Part shown: piece by piece, positions 9,004 to 19,400 of the stretch
Layout of the letters: each line of letters begins with the position of its first letter
Position numbering within the stretch: position 1 is the first letter of the stretch
DNA from: JACQXM01 sp964569425
GTDB taxonomy: Bacteria; Planctomycetota; Phycisphaerae; UBA1845
Reading direction: 5' to 3'
Length of the DNA: 64,000 bases
Assembly: GCA_964569425.1 (NCBI GenBank)
Contig: CAZMVD010000007.1
Coordinates: forward strand, 1-64,000
Made by a program: the position numbers and the translations under genes
The notes under the pieces: model-generated
Database searches by the model: none
What the model was told of the DNA's origin: nothing
What the model saw: the letters and a program-made list of their open reading frames with translations, nothing else

Positions 9004-12000
9004 GCAGGGTCGGCTGTACGTGCTGTGCACGGACTCGGAGTGGGAGGCGTACGGTAAGGTCATTTCGGATCTGGAGAATGAGACGGCGCTGCGCGAGTTT
9101 GTGCTCTTGCCGGTCAAGAACATTCCGGTGGACGAAGCGCTGAACAAGATCGCGGCGTTGATTCCTTTGAGTGCTGCCGGGGTGGCGACGGCGCCGGGGG
9201 TCGCCGGCAAGGAGGCGACCAAGATCCGCTGCGAGACGACGGCGGACGGAATCCTGGTCCTTGGGGCTAACGAGACAGAGATTCAGTCGATGCGGGAGCT
9301 GCTGGCGGTGTTCGATCATGCCAGCGACATCGAAGAGCGGACGTTTGAGATCAAGTTCGCCGACCCGGCGGAGGTGAAAGCCGCGGTAGAGGCGTTGTTG
9401 ACGGAGGGGCCGGCTACCACGACGCCGACTGCGGGGGCGCGGCGCGCGCGCGGCGCGGCGCCGCGTGATCCGTCGTTGGGCGCAGCGTCCACGGCGGCGC
9501 TGACCATCGTGCAGGTGGACACGCGGCTGATCGTCAAGGCGTCGCCGTCGGTCATGCAACAGGTCGCTGCTTACATCGAACAGTTCGATGTCCGCGCCGA
9601 CAAGCGGACGGTGCGGGTTTATGAGAATTTTCCGCCCGGAGCGGATATTGACGCCATCGCCAGCACGCTTTCGACGGTGTTGGGGGGGAGCAGTTCGCGC
9701 GGGGCGGCGGCGCCGCGGCCCACCGCTCGGCAACCGGGCAGTGCGCCGAGCGGTCCGGAGGGTCCGCAGTTCATCCCGCAGCCGGCGACGGGCAAGCTGA
9801 TTGTCATTGCGCAGCCGTTCATGTTCGAGGAGATCGAAGAGCTGCTGAACATGCTGCGGAAGACGGAGGTGACCGAGCCCACTTTGGTGGAGTACGTGCC
9901 GATCAAATATGCCGATCCGACCGAGTTGGTGCAGAGCATTGAGCCGATTCTGACGGTCAAGGTTCGTAATCTCATCCGGTCGGGTGAAGTGACTGAGTCC
10001 ATGGTTGAGGATCCGGCGGCGGGGGGCGTGCGGGCGCCGCGGGTTCGGGTTCCGGGGGCGGCCACATCAAACGACCGACCGTATCACCTTGCGGCGGATG
10101 TGCGTAACAAGCGCGTGGTGGTGGTGGCGACGCGGAAAATCATCGACGCGGCGAAGGAGTTGATCGGCGATTTCGACACGCGGGCGGAAGTGCCCGGGGT
10201 GGTGTTCGAGTTTATCGAGGTCAAGCACGTGGATCCGGCGCAACTGGTGGAGCAACTGGATCCGTTGCTGGCGTTGAAGGTTCAAGAACTGGTGCGCGGG
10301 GGCGAACTTGCGGATGAGCCGGACGCCTCGGCCCCGGGGGGTGCGGCCAAGGGGGCGGTGCGCATGCCCGGCCGGCCGATCCTTGATTCGCGGCAGCGTT
10401 ACCACATCGCGGCCGACGAGCGCAACCGGCGGATCGTGGTGGCGGCGGCGCAGCCGGTGGTGGATGAGGCGCGGTCGCTGGTGGCGATGTTCGACAAGCC
10501 GGACAGCAAGGACACGCGCATTGAGGTGCGCACCGTGGCGATGCAGCACGGGGATCCGGTGGAGGTGGCGGAGAAGATCGAGCCGCTGCTGTCGATGAAG
10601 GTTCAGCAGTTGGTGTACGCGGGCGAGTTGGCGGAGGAGGGCGGCGTGACGGCAACGCCCGGCGCCGTAACCCCGGGGCGGCCGCTGAAAATGCCGCGGG
10701 CCGGGGGGGCCAGCAAGCGATACCACATGGAGCCGGACCAGCGGAACAAGCAGATTGTTATTGCGGCGCCGACGGCGGTGATCGACGAGGCGGTCAAGCT
10801 GATTGCGGAGTTTGATAAGCCGTCGGATGCGTCCAAGCTCGTTTTCGAAACCGTGGTGCTGCACAACGCCGACCCCAATGACATGGTCAAGACCATCAAG
10901 GAGATGATCGGCGCTCCACAGCGGGCGGTGACGACCCGACGACCGGGGGTGCCGGCCGCGCCGGTGCCGGAGGCGATTCTGACTTCGTCGCTGGCCATCG
11001 CCGCGGCCCCCGGCGGGGGGGCGGTGGTGCTTCAGGGTCCGGCGGAAGAGGTGGCGCAGGCGAAGGAATGGGTGGGGCATCTCGATTCCATGGCGACCAG
11101 CGGTCGGCAGATCAAGATTTACGAGATCAAGTACGCCGACACCAAGACGCTGGTGGACATCATCATGAACGTGGTGGATAGCGCGAGCCGCGAGGCTCCG
11201 AAGCGCGGCGCGCTGCCTCGCGGGCTGGGCAAGGAGAGCGAGGAGGAGGACTTTTTTGAGACTTCGATCACCCGGATCGGCAAGGATGTGTACATCAAGG
11301 CGGATTTGATCGCGGACACGATGGTGGTGGTGGCCGGTCCGGCGAAGATCACCGAGGTGGACGCGATCATCGCGCAGATGGACACCAAGGAGACGGAGGA
11401 GGTCACCAAGAAGCCGGTGGTGCCGCGTGAATACATCGACCTGCAATACGCGACGGCCAGGGACGCGGCGGACGCGCTGGATGCGATTCTGAAGGACCGA
11501 TGGGAATCGAGCGAGGATCGTCCGAAGGTGACCACGGGGTTGTTCGGGGAGACGCTGATCGTGTCGCACCCGGACGAGTCGCGGCTGGCGGAAGTACGCG
11601 AGCTGGTGGCGACGCTGGTGGACAAGCCGGACCCGAAGAAGTTCCGTGAGACGCGGCGCATGATCACGTCGCCGTCGAACATTCCGCCGCGCGATCTGAT
11701 CATGATGCTGCAACTCAACAATCCGGACATTGAGTTCGAGCTGATCGACGGTACGCCGCAGGACGAGGACAAGTTTATTATCGAGCGGGTCAAGGCGCAG
11801 CCACCGCCGCCGGCGGTGAAGCCGCAGGCCGAGGGGCGGCGGCCGGCGCCGGCCGGTTCGCCCCAAGCGGACGCCGGTTCTGCGTTGATCCCTGCGCCGC
11901 TGCGCGTTGCGGCGACTGCGGTGTTGTGTGCGGCGCTGGCCCAGGTGCCGGAGGGGGCGGAGCCGGAAGGGGTACCTCCGCCGGAAGAGGAAGAAGAAAT

Positions 12001-15000
12001 CGAACCGGAGCCGGAACTGAGTCAGGCGCAACTGGATGCGATGTTGCGGCAGGCACAGGAAGCGCTGATCCGGCAGGGAGTGCAGCCGAAGGAATCGCCC
12101 GAAAAGAAGAAAAGCGAAGGGGAGAAATCGGAAGAACAGGAGCGGTCGAAGTCCATCGGCAAGGAGTTCAAGGGTCAGAAGATCAAGGCGGTCATCGACA
12201 CCAAGACCGGCGCGGTGACTCTGATCGGTCCCGAGGGTGTCGTGGAGCAGATCCCGGACTTGATCAAGGAGGTGGAGGAACAATTGAAGGACGCACCGGC
12301 GCCGCCGGATATCCGCATTTACCGCGTGCGCTACATCGACGTGTTCACGGCGCAGGACATTCTCGAAGAGATGTTCAACGCCACGCGTCAGCAGATGGCG
12401 CAGGTGCAGGCGGCGCAGCGGCAGGCGCAGCAGATGGCGATTCAGCAGCAGCGGGCGGCCCAACAGGCGGCTCAGCAGGCGGCCCGTCAGCAGGAGCGGG
12501 GTGGCGAGGGCCAACAGCCCGGGCGACAGCCGCAGCAGCCTCAGCCGGTGCCGATTCCCGAGTTGCCGGCCACTGCGGTGCGCGTGTATCCCAACCCGCG
12601 CGACCGCACGCTGATTCTGCGGGCGGATACCAATCAGTACCCGGCGATCGAGGAGTTGCTGGCGACCATCGACCAGCCCAAGCCGTATGACAATCTTTAT
12701 CGCGTGATTCCGCTCAAGAAGCTCAACGCGACCGACGTGGAGGCGCTGCTGCGCGACTGGCTGGGACTAGACGAATCGAAGGCACGGAGCGGGGCGCGCG
12801 GCCCGCGGGGCGCATCGCCTGAAGCGAGCGGCGCCGGCGGCCAACTGCCCAAGACCATCGTTCAGGAGACCAAGACCGGTGTGGTCGAACTCGGGGTGGA
12901 TCCGCAGGACATCAAAATCTCCAGCAACCTGGAGACCAACAGCATTCTGGTCATGGCTCCGCAAGCGGCGCTGGATTACGTTGAAGAATTGATCGCGGAC
13001 CTCGAGAGCCAGGACGTGGCGAAGCGTGAGTGGAAGAGCTATCAGCTTCAACATGCTGACGTGGAGGAGGTGGCCGACTATCTGGCCACGCGCATCAACC
13101 AGGGTCGCCCCGGCGCAGGGGCGACGCGGGGCAAGGGTGCCCCCGGCGGGTCGGCGGATGGAGGCGGATCGCTTAATACGGCGAGTTTCATTCCTTATCC
13201 GCGTCTGCAGATGCTTTCGGTGCAGGCCACGGCCGAGCAGATCGCGGAGGTCGATAAGTTGATCGTAGAGCTGGATGTGCCGGCCGGGGGTGAGAACTTT
13301 CAGTCGGTGGTGCTTGCGCATGCCGACGCCAAGCTGGTGGCGGACACGTTGGATTCCATGTTCGGCGGCGGGGGTGGAGCGCGGGGGGCGCGAGGGGCGG
13401 CTCCCACGGCGTCCGCGGTGGCCAAGTTCATCGGCGAGGAGGGGGGGCGGGTGCTCTTTTTCAGCGCGCCGGAGCGGCTGCACGAGCGCATTCACGTGGT
13501 CATCAAGGATATCGAAGAGCAGTCGCAGGGGCGCGATCAACTACGGGTGATTCAATTGCAATATGCCCGCGCCAGCATGGTGGCCGATGCGATCGATTCG
13601 GCCTATGGGGCCGGCCGGCGGACGGGGGCGGCGCGGGGCAAGGGGGCCGCGGGCGGCGGGGCGCGGGTCAGCGTGACCGCCAGCGATGCGACGCGGCAGC
13701 TTTTCGTGATGACGGACGACGCGATGTTTGCGGAGGTGGAGTCGCTGGTGAAGTCGCTGGACACGGAGCGGGGCATCGGCTTCGACTTTCGCATTTATCC
13801 GCTGAAGCACGCGGACGCGCGGGCGGTGTACACGACGATGAACAAGCTGATCACCGACTATCTGCGCCGGTTGCCGCCGCAGACGCCGATCGACCCGTTC
13901 AGCGTGGAGGTGGACGACAAGGCCAACGCGCTGGTGGTGCTGGGCAGCCCGACGATTTTCGGGTTTGTGGAGGATTCGCTGAAGACTATCGACACGCCGG
14001 CCAACGCGCCGAGCCCGCCGGGCGTACTGATGGTGGTGCTCAAGACGGCGGATGCCACGGAGGTGGCACAGAATATCAATCGGTTGTGGAGCACCAAGAT
14101 CAAGGAGGGCGAGGTGCCGCCCACGGCCGAGGCCAACCGCACGCTCAATATGGTCATCGTCCGCGGCACGCAGAAGCAGATTGACGACATTCGCAGCCAG
14201 GTGATCGACCCGCTGGAACAGCAGGCGGCGGCGCAACTTCTCACCGAGACCATCACCCTCAAACACGCGCTGGCCGAGGACGTGGCTGAGTCGCTGACTC
14301 GCATCTTCGACGACAAGCGCAAGGCGCTGCAGACCACGGGCGGGCGGGGGCCGGGCGGGGCGGCTTCGCCGCTGGATCTGGCGGTGGTGGTTACGCCGCT
14401 GGTGAATACCAACCAGGTGGTGGTGCAGGCGAACGAGGCGAACCTGGGGTTCATCAAGGAGCGGATTGCGCAGCTCGATCTGCCGGAGTTTGCGGATACT
14501 GCGGTAACCACGACGAAGGTCTATGCGGCGGTCGCGGCCGATCCCAACGCGGTGGTGAACATGATCCGCGAGTGGAGCCGCACACAACAGCAGACCGCGG
14601 GCGCCAACCGCCGGATGTCGCAGAAGGACGTGATCGTCGCGGTGGCCGATCCGCTGACGCAGACGGTGATCGTCACGGCGAGCGAGTCGAATCACCAGCG
14701 GGTCAAGGAGATGATCGACGGGCTGGACGCGGAAAGCGGCGAGGTGAAGCCGACGGTGCGGACGATCAAGATCAAGTACGCCGACGCATACGCGATTCAG
14801 GAGGCGATCGGCAAGCTGTTCCGCGGGGACGGGCGCAATCCGCGCGAGCAGGTCATTGCCACGGCCGATGCGAATTCCAACAGCGTGGTGGTTTCGGCGA
14901 GCAGCGACAACCAACGGCGGGTGGAGGAACTCATCGCCACGCTCGACGCGCCGGACGCGGCGCAGCGCGACGTGCAGGTGATCCGTTTGGAAAACGCCGA

Positions 15001-15853
15001 CGCGGCGGCGGTGGCCAAGACGCTGGACGAGATCTTTGTGAAGTCCGCGCCAAAGTCGGCCGGGGCGCAGGCGCCGCCGATTTCGATTTCTGCGCTGGAG
15101 GGGTCGCGGGCGGTGGTGGTGAAGAGCAAGCCGGAGGATTTCACGCGGATCGAGGCGGCGGCGAAGGCGATGGACAGCCGTGACGCCCTGGCCGACGCGC
15201 CCAAGATCATCCTTCTCCAGCATGCCCGGGCCGATCAAATCGCGCACATGCTCCAGCAGACGTTTGAGCAGCAGCGGGGCGGCGGGCGGGCGAGCAAGTC
15301 GCCGCCGACGGTGGTGGCCAACGAGCAGATCAACGGTCTGGTGGTGCGGGCCGAGCCGGCGGACCTGGCGGGCATCGAGAGCCTGGTTGCGCAGCTCGAC
15401 AGTGACAAGATTCCGCCGCAGTCGCGGTTCAAGGTTATTGAGCTGGACGCGGGTGTGAACCTGGCCGACCTGGCTGAAAAGGTAGAGCTGACTATCAACG
15501 AGGCGGCCAAGGCGCAGGTGCCGCCGGGCAGTCGGCAGGCGCCGCCGAGCATCACGGTCATGGCGGACGCACGGACCGGCATGCTGATCGTGGGCGGGTC
15601 GCCCTCGTTGTTTGCTGATGCTGAGGAGATGGCCAGGACGATTGTAGATAAGGGACCGAAGGGCAACACGGTCACTTCGATCTTCAAGCCGCAGAACGTG
15701 GCGGTGGAGGATATTCAGCGGTTGATCGACCAGTTGACGAACCCGGAGGCCGCGAGTGAGAGCGGGCGGCGAAGTGGCAGCGGTAGCGGCACGCGCGGGG
15801 GCACGACACGTCCTACGAGTCGGCCAAGACCGCGTACGACCCCGCAGCGTTGA
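8945..15853 (+). CDS. Giant secretin N-domain repeat protein, C-terminal part
   Basis: 2,302 aa with no signal peptide of its own, which fits its being the continuation of the upstream frame. By eye it holds about 24 tandem secretin-N-like units of roughly 95 residues. Each has a beta-strand such as LIVKASPSVMQ or VVVSASSDNQR, a helix with LIATLD-type ending, and a following 'I.L..ADA..V...L' segment. Gly/Ala/Arg-rich linkers and one Gln-rich helix (about residues 1145-1200) separate some units. There is no secretin beta-barrel domain; the protein ends in a Ser/Gly/Arg/Thr-rich tail. Family knowledge: such domains form stacked periplasmic rings in GspD/PilQ. Inference: this is a periplasmic extension or scaffold that works with the secretin encoded next. 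Confidence 0.75.
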   Translation: MAAPAGQPGGAAGKFTPDDEQGRLYVLCTDSEWEAYGKVISDLENETALREFVLLPVKNIPVDEALNKIAALIPLSAAGVATAPGVAGKEATKIRCETTADGILVLGANETEIQSMRELLAVFDHASDIEERTFEIKFADPAEVKAAVEALLTEGPATTTPTAGARRARGAAPRDPSLGAASTAALTIVQVDTRLIVKASPSVMQQVAAYIEQFDVRADKRTVRVYENFPPGADIDAIASTLSTVLGGSSSRGAAAPRPTARQPGSAPSGPEGPQFIPQPATGKLIVIAQPFMFEEIEELLNMLRKTEVTEPTLVEYVPIKYADPTELVQSIEPILTVKVRNLIRSGEVTESMVEDPAAGGVRAPRVRVPGAATSNDRPYHLAADVRNKRVVVVATRKIIDAAKELIGDFDTRAEVPGVVFEFIEVKHVDPAQLVEQLDPLLALKVQELVRGGELADEPDASAPGGAAKGAVRMPGRPILDSRQRYHIAADERNRRIVVAAAQPVVDEARSLVAMFDKPDSKDTRIEVRTVAMQHGDPVEVAEKIEPLLSMKVQQLVYAGELAEEGGVTATPGAVTPGRPLKMPRAGGASKRYHMEPDQRNKQIVIAAPTAVIDEAVKLIAEFDKPSDASKLVFETVVLHNADPNDMVKTIKEMIGAPQRAVTTRRPGVPAAPVPEAILTSSLAIAAAPGGGAVVLQGPAEEVAQAKEWVGHLDSMATSGRQIKIYEIKYADTKTLVDIIMNVVDSASREAPKRGALPRGLGKESEEEDFFETSITRIGKDVYIKADLIADTMVVVAGPAKITEVDAIIAQMDTKETEEVTKKPVVPREYIDLQYATARDAADALDAILKDRWESSEDRPKVTTGLFGETLIVSHPDESRLAEVRELVATLVDKPDPKKFRETRRMITSPSNIPPRDLIMMLQLNNPDIEFELIDGTPQDEDKFIIERVKAQPPPPAVKPQAEGRRPAPAGSPQADAGSALIPAPLRVAATAVLCAALAQVPEGAEPEGVPPPEEEEEIEPEPELSQAQLDAMLRQAQEALIRQGVQPKESPEKKKSEGEKSEEQERSKSIGKEFKGQKIKAVIDTKTGAVTLIGPEGVVEQIPDLIKEVEEQLKDAPAPPDIRIYRVRYIDVFTAQDILEEMFNATRQQMAQVQAAQRQAQQMAIQQQRAAQQAAQQAARQQERGGEGQQPGRQPQQPQPVPIPELPATAVRVYPNPRDRTLILRADTNQYPAIEELLATIDQPKPYDNLYRVIPLKKLNATDVEALLRDWLGLDESKARSGARGPRGASPEASGAGGQLPKTIVQETKTGVVELGVDPQDIKISSNLETNSILVMAPQAALDYVEELIADLESQDVAKREWKSYQLQHADVEEVADYLATRINQGRPGAGATRGKGAPGGSADGGGSLNTASFIPYPRLQMLSVQATAEQIAEVDKLIVELDVPAGGENFQSVVLAHADAKLVADTLDSMFGGGGGARGARGAAPTASAVAKFIGEEGGRVLFFSAPERLHERIHVVIKDIEEQSQGRDQLRVIQLQYARASMVADAIDSAYGAGRRTGAARGKGAAGGGARVSVTASDATRQLFVMTDDAMFAEVESLVKSLDTERGIGFDFRIYPLKHADARAVYTTMNKLITDYLRRLPPQTPIDPFSVEVDDKANALVVLGSPTIFGFVEDSLKTIDTPANAPSPPGVLMVVLKTADATEVAQNINRLWSTKIKEGEVPPTAEANRTLNMVIVRGTQKQIDDIRSQVIDPLEQQAAAQLLTETITLKHALAEDVAESLTRIFDDKRKALQTTGGRGPGGAASPLDLAVVVTPLVNTNQVVVQANEANLGFIKERIAQLDLPEFADTAVTTTKVYAAVAADPNAVVNMIREWSRTQQQTAGANRRMSQKDVIVAVADPLTQTVIVTASESNHQRVKEMIDGLDAESGEVKPTVRTIKIKYADAYAIQEAIGKLFRGDGRNPREQVIATADANSNSVVVSASSDNQRRVEELIATLDAPDAAQRDVQVIRLENADAAAVAKTLDEIFVKSAPKSAGAQAPPISISALEGSRAVVVKSKPEDFTRIEAAAKAMDSRDALADAPKIILLQHARADQIAHMLQQTFEQQRGGGRASKSPPTVVANEQINGLVVRAEPADLAGIESLVAQLDSDKIPPQSRFKVIELDAGVNLADLAEKVELTINEAAKAQVPPGSRQAPPSITVMADARTGMLIVGGSPSLFADAEEMARTIVDKGPKGNTVTSIFKPQNVAVEDIQRLIDQLTNPEAASESGRRSGSGSGTRGGTTRPTSRPRPRTTPQR

Positions 15854-15880
15854 CACTACGCCGCCGCGTTGACGGGACCG

Positions 15881-16099
15881 CTTCCCCCTTTCCAAGGGGG
15901 GATACAGGGGGGTTGGCATGGGCGGCGCGCCACCGCCTTCAGCGTTTCGGCAGCCGGGGGCGTTGGCCAAGCGCAGAGTTTTCGCCGTCGGCGCTGTTTC
16001 GCCTCCAGTGAATCGGCGCTGGAGGCGGTAGGTATCGCGCGAGGTCTTCGCGGGCGACGCAACCTCCCCCTGCCCCCTCCTTGGTAAGGAGGGGGGAAG
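15881..16099 (+). repeat. MITE-like inverted-repeat element
   Basis: The left end (15881-15915) begins CTTCCCCCTTTCCAAGGGGG. The right end (about 16059-16099) finishes with CCTTGGTAAGGAGGGGGGAAG. Taken as reverse complements they match over roughly 35 bases with a few mismatches. They bound about 150 bases with no convincing gene. The layout is that of a small non-autonomous element or REP-like repeat with G/C-tract termini. It sits 27 bases after the stop of the giant repeat protein. No clear target-site duplication was seen. Confidence 0.6.
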
Positions 16100-16197
16100 T
16101 GAGGCGGCGTCTTGGGAGCGCAACGTGGAGCGTCGAGCGCACCTGTACGGTGCGTATCGGCAAAGAACTTATCCCCATGACTGAATCGCGGGCGTCC

Positions 16198-16247
16198 GCG
16201 CGGGCTGCCCTTGACGCTTCGCGTAAAGGGGAGCAAGCCCGCGGCGC
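16198..16247. repeat. Long imperfect hairpin (REP-like)
   Basis: The left arm GCGCGGGCTGCCCTTGACGC and the right arm starting GCGTAAAGGGGAGC and ending AAGCCCGCGGC fold around a 3-base loop with a few mismatches. No U-tract follows, so it is not a standard terminator. Together with the inverted-repeat element it fills most of the 572-base space between the giant repeat gene and gspD. The rest of that space shows no gene. Confidence 0.45.
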
Positions 16248-16425
16248 GCGTCGATATTGGGATAGGTCCTGAAGTGCGTATTGGCGAAAAATCACAGCCC
16301 CCGTTCGGTGGGGCGGAGGGCGGGTATTTTTTCGGTTACCGGCGAGCGCCGGTCGGGTATCATACGGCGCGGCGACCGTGTCGCGGGCCGGATCTGAGAG
16401 TCGGGCGAACCAGGGGACAGAACGG

Positions 16426-19400
16426 ATGAACGCGAAGCGAATGGAGACGCGATCGAGGAGTCCGCGCGGCCGCAGAATGACATTGGCAGCCGCGTGGTGT
16501 ATCGGGTTTGCCCTGACGGTTGGGTCGAGCCGCGCGCAGACTGAGCCCACCCCGCCGCCGCGGGAGCAGTCTCCGGCCGGGGAGCGGCCTGCGCAAGAAG
16601 ACGAACGCCGCCAGCCCGTGCACGTGCCGGCTGCGCCGGCGCCCGATCGAGTGAGCGAGCTTATCGGCCGGTTGGATCCGCAGACGCTGAGCCGGCTGGT
16701 GGGGGCGGATATCAAGGTCGAGTTCGTCGGCGGGCAGGTGATCCTTCAGGGGCCGGAAGAGGCGGTCAAGACGCTGGAGTTGATGATCAAGGCGCTCGAC
16801 GCCGAGGTGGAAATGCCCGAGGTGCGGGTGGTGACGGTCAGCGAGCGCGACGCGAAGGAAATCGCACGCACGGTGCAGGAGGCACTGCGCATCGTATTGG
16901 ATCGCGAGAATCAAAGAGAAGTAGAGCAGGTTACATTGACGGCGCTGACGTCCAACATCCTGCTGGTCTCGGCGCTTGCCGACGACATCGACTTCGTCCT
17001 TTCCGTCATCGATGATGTTGACTCGGTTCCTGATCCGTTGGGCAAGATCGAACTCATGCGCTTCGAGGTGAAGAACCGCCGCGCCAGCGACGTGGCCAAG
17101 GAGCTGCAGAAGGTCTTTGAGCAATTCCAGAAGGCGCAGGGGATGCCGCTGGACAAGAGCAAGCTCCAAATCATTCCCAACAACGCCAACAACACCATTA
17201 CGGTGACGGCGCGGGAAAACGAACGCGAAAAGATTGAGGCGCTGATCGCCAACATCGACGTGGCGCCGACGCCCGGCTGGGGCGAGGTCAAGCTGACCAT
17301 TTATCCGCTGTTGCACAGCAAGTCCGCTGATCTGGCGAAGGTCATCGAGGACTTGCTCCAGGCGCAGGCCCGGCAGGGTCAGGCGCGTGAGGCGATGGAA
17401 GAGTTCATCTTCCGCCTGCGGATCAGCAAGGCCAGCCCCACCGGCGAACTGACCGAACTGCCGCCCATCGACCTGCAGAAGCCGACGCGGATCATTCCCG
17501 ATGACGGCACCAACAGCCTGATCATCGCCACCGTCGAGGAAAACGTCGTTCCCATGGGTGAACTGATCCGCCTGCTCGACGGCGTGCCCACCGGCGAAGC
17601 GATTCATGCGCGGCTGTTTCCCCTGCGCTTTGCCGATGCCGAGACGGTGTCCGAGGCGCTCAAGAAGATGTTCGACGAAGGAAAGACATTGCCAGAGGAT
17701 CCGGACGGCAGCGCGCAGGACGCGGTTCCGGGTACGCCGACCGGCAAGGCGTTGGTGTACAACGTGTCGGTGGTGGCCGACGTGCGCACCAATACCATTA
17801 TCATCGCGGGTCGGGACGAGCAGATTCACCTGGCCGAGACGGTGATCGGGCAGCTCGACCAGCCCGCGCGGGCGCTGAAATTCCCGCTGCGATTGGTGCC
17901 GCTGGACTATGCGGACGCGACGCGGGTGGGTCAGTTATTGACCGAGCTTTTCACGAAGCGTCTGGAGGCGGCCGAGGCGACCAACGCCGGGAAGGCGGCG
18001 GTGGAGCGGGAGCGGGTGTTTTTGAGCGTGGACATTCGCAGCAATTCGCTGATCGTCTCCGCGTCGGAGGAGAACTTCGACGAGATGGTGTCGATCGTTG
18101 ACCAGTTGGACAGCCGGCCGACGAAGCTGTTCGACCAGATCCGCCTGGTGTTGTGCAATCGGATCTCCGCGGTCGACGTGAAGACCAAAATCGACGAGTT
18201 GTGGAAGCGCAAGGCGGAACTGCGGCGCACGCAGGAACTGCTGGAAGATCTTCCGGTGGTGGTGGCGGACGAGCGCAGCAATGCGCTGGTGGTGGCGGCG
18301 AGCCTGGAGGACTATGAGGAGATCAAGCGGCTGGTGGATGCGCTGGAGGCGCAGCCGCTGATCGACGACACGCAACTGTTCAAGCTGCAATATGCGGATG
18401 CCAACCTGCTGGCCGACATGCTTGACAAGCTGTTCGACGGCATCGCTTCCGCGTCTGAGACGTTCAAGAAGCCCACGCTGCTGCCGGACGTGCGGACCAA
18501 CGCCATCGTGGTGGCGGCGACGCGCGACGCCATGGAACGGGCGGCGGACCTGATCCGCCGGCTGGACGTGGAGGCCGGCCCGCAGTCGGCGCAGATCAAA
18601 GCGTATCCGCTCAACTACGGCTCGGCGGCGAAGATGGCACCGCGCATGCAGAAGCTGTTCGACGCGCGGGCGGAGGGTCAGGACGCGGCGCGCAGCACGC
18701 CGATTGTGATTCTGGCGGAGGAGTCGTCCAACACGCTGGTGAGCAGCGCTTCGCGCGACGATCACGACGTGATTGCCGAACTGCTTGGCGTGCTCGACAA
18801 GCCGTCCAACATCGCGCGGCAGTTTGAGATATTCCCGCTCAAGCGCGGCAAGGCGGCGCGGGTGGCGGAGAAGCTGGAGCAGCTTTTCGCCACGCAGGTG
18901 GAGGGCGGCTCGGGTCGGGCGGACGCCATCGCGGTGCAGGCGGACGAGCGCACCAACGCCATCATCGTCTGGGCTTCGCCGTCGGAGATGCTCAACATCG
19001 GCGAGGTGATTGCGCGGCTGGACACCGCGACGCCCGCGGTGGAGATGATGGTCAAGGTGATTCAGCTCAAGCAGGCGCTGGCGCAGGACTTTGCCACGCT
19101 GCTGGAGGAGACACTGGTGGGCGAGGGCGGGGGCGGGGACGATGAACGGGCGGTGATCGTTTCGTTTCTGGAGAAGGACGCGCAAGGGCGGGAGATCGAA
19201 CGCAAGCTGCTGAAGCAGGACATCAAGATCAAGCCCGACCCGCGGACCAATTCGCTCATGGTGTTCGCGCCGGCGGACAGCATGTCGATGCTGGAAGCGA
19301 TGATCGTCGACTTCGACCGCATTCGCCCGATCCGTTCGGAGCTGCGGTTGTTTCCGCTGATCAACAGCGACGCGAAGACGATGGTGGAGAAACTGACCAA

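Noticed and set aside
10067..12514. Long antisense open frame (815 codons) within the giant repeat gene
   Set aside because: Arg/His/Leu-rich composition typical of the reverse frame of GC-rich genes; it mirrors the codon pattern of the sense repeats.
13541..16123. Long antisense open frame (860 codons) opposite the end of the giant repeat gene
   Set aside because: Same Arg/His-rich shadow composition, no domain and no start context, and it crosses the MITE-like element.
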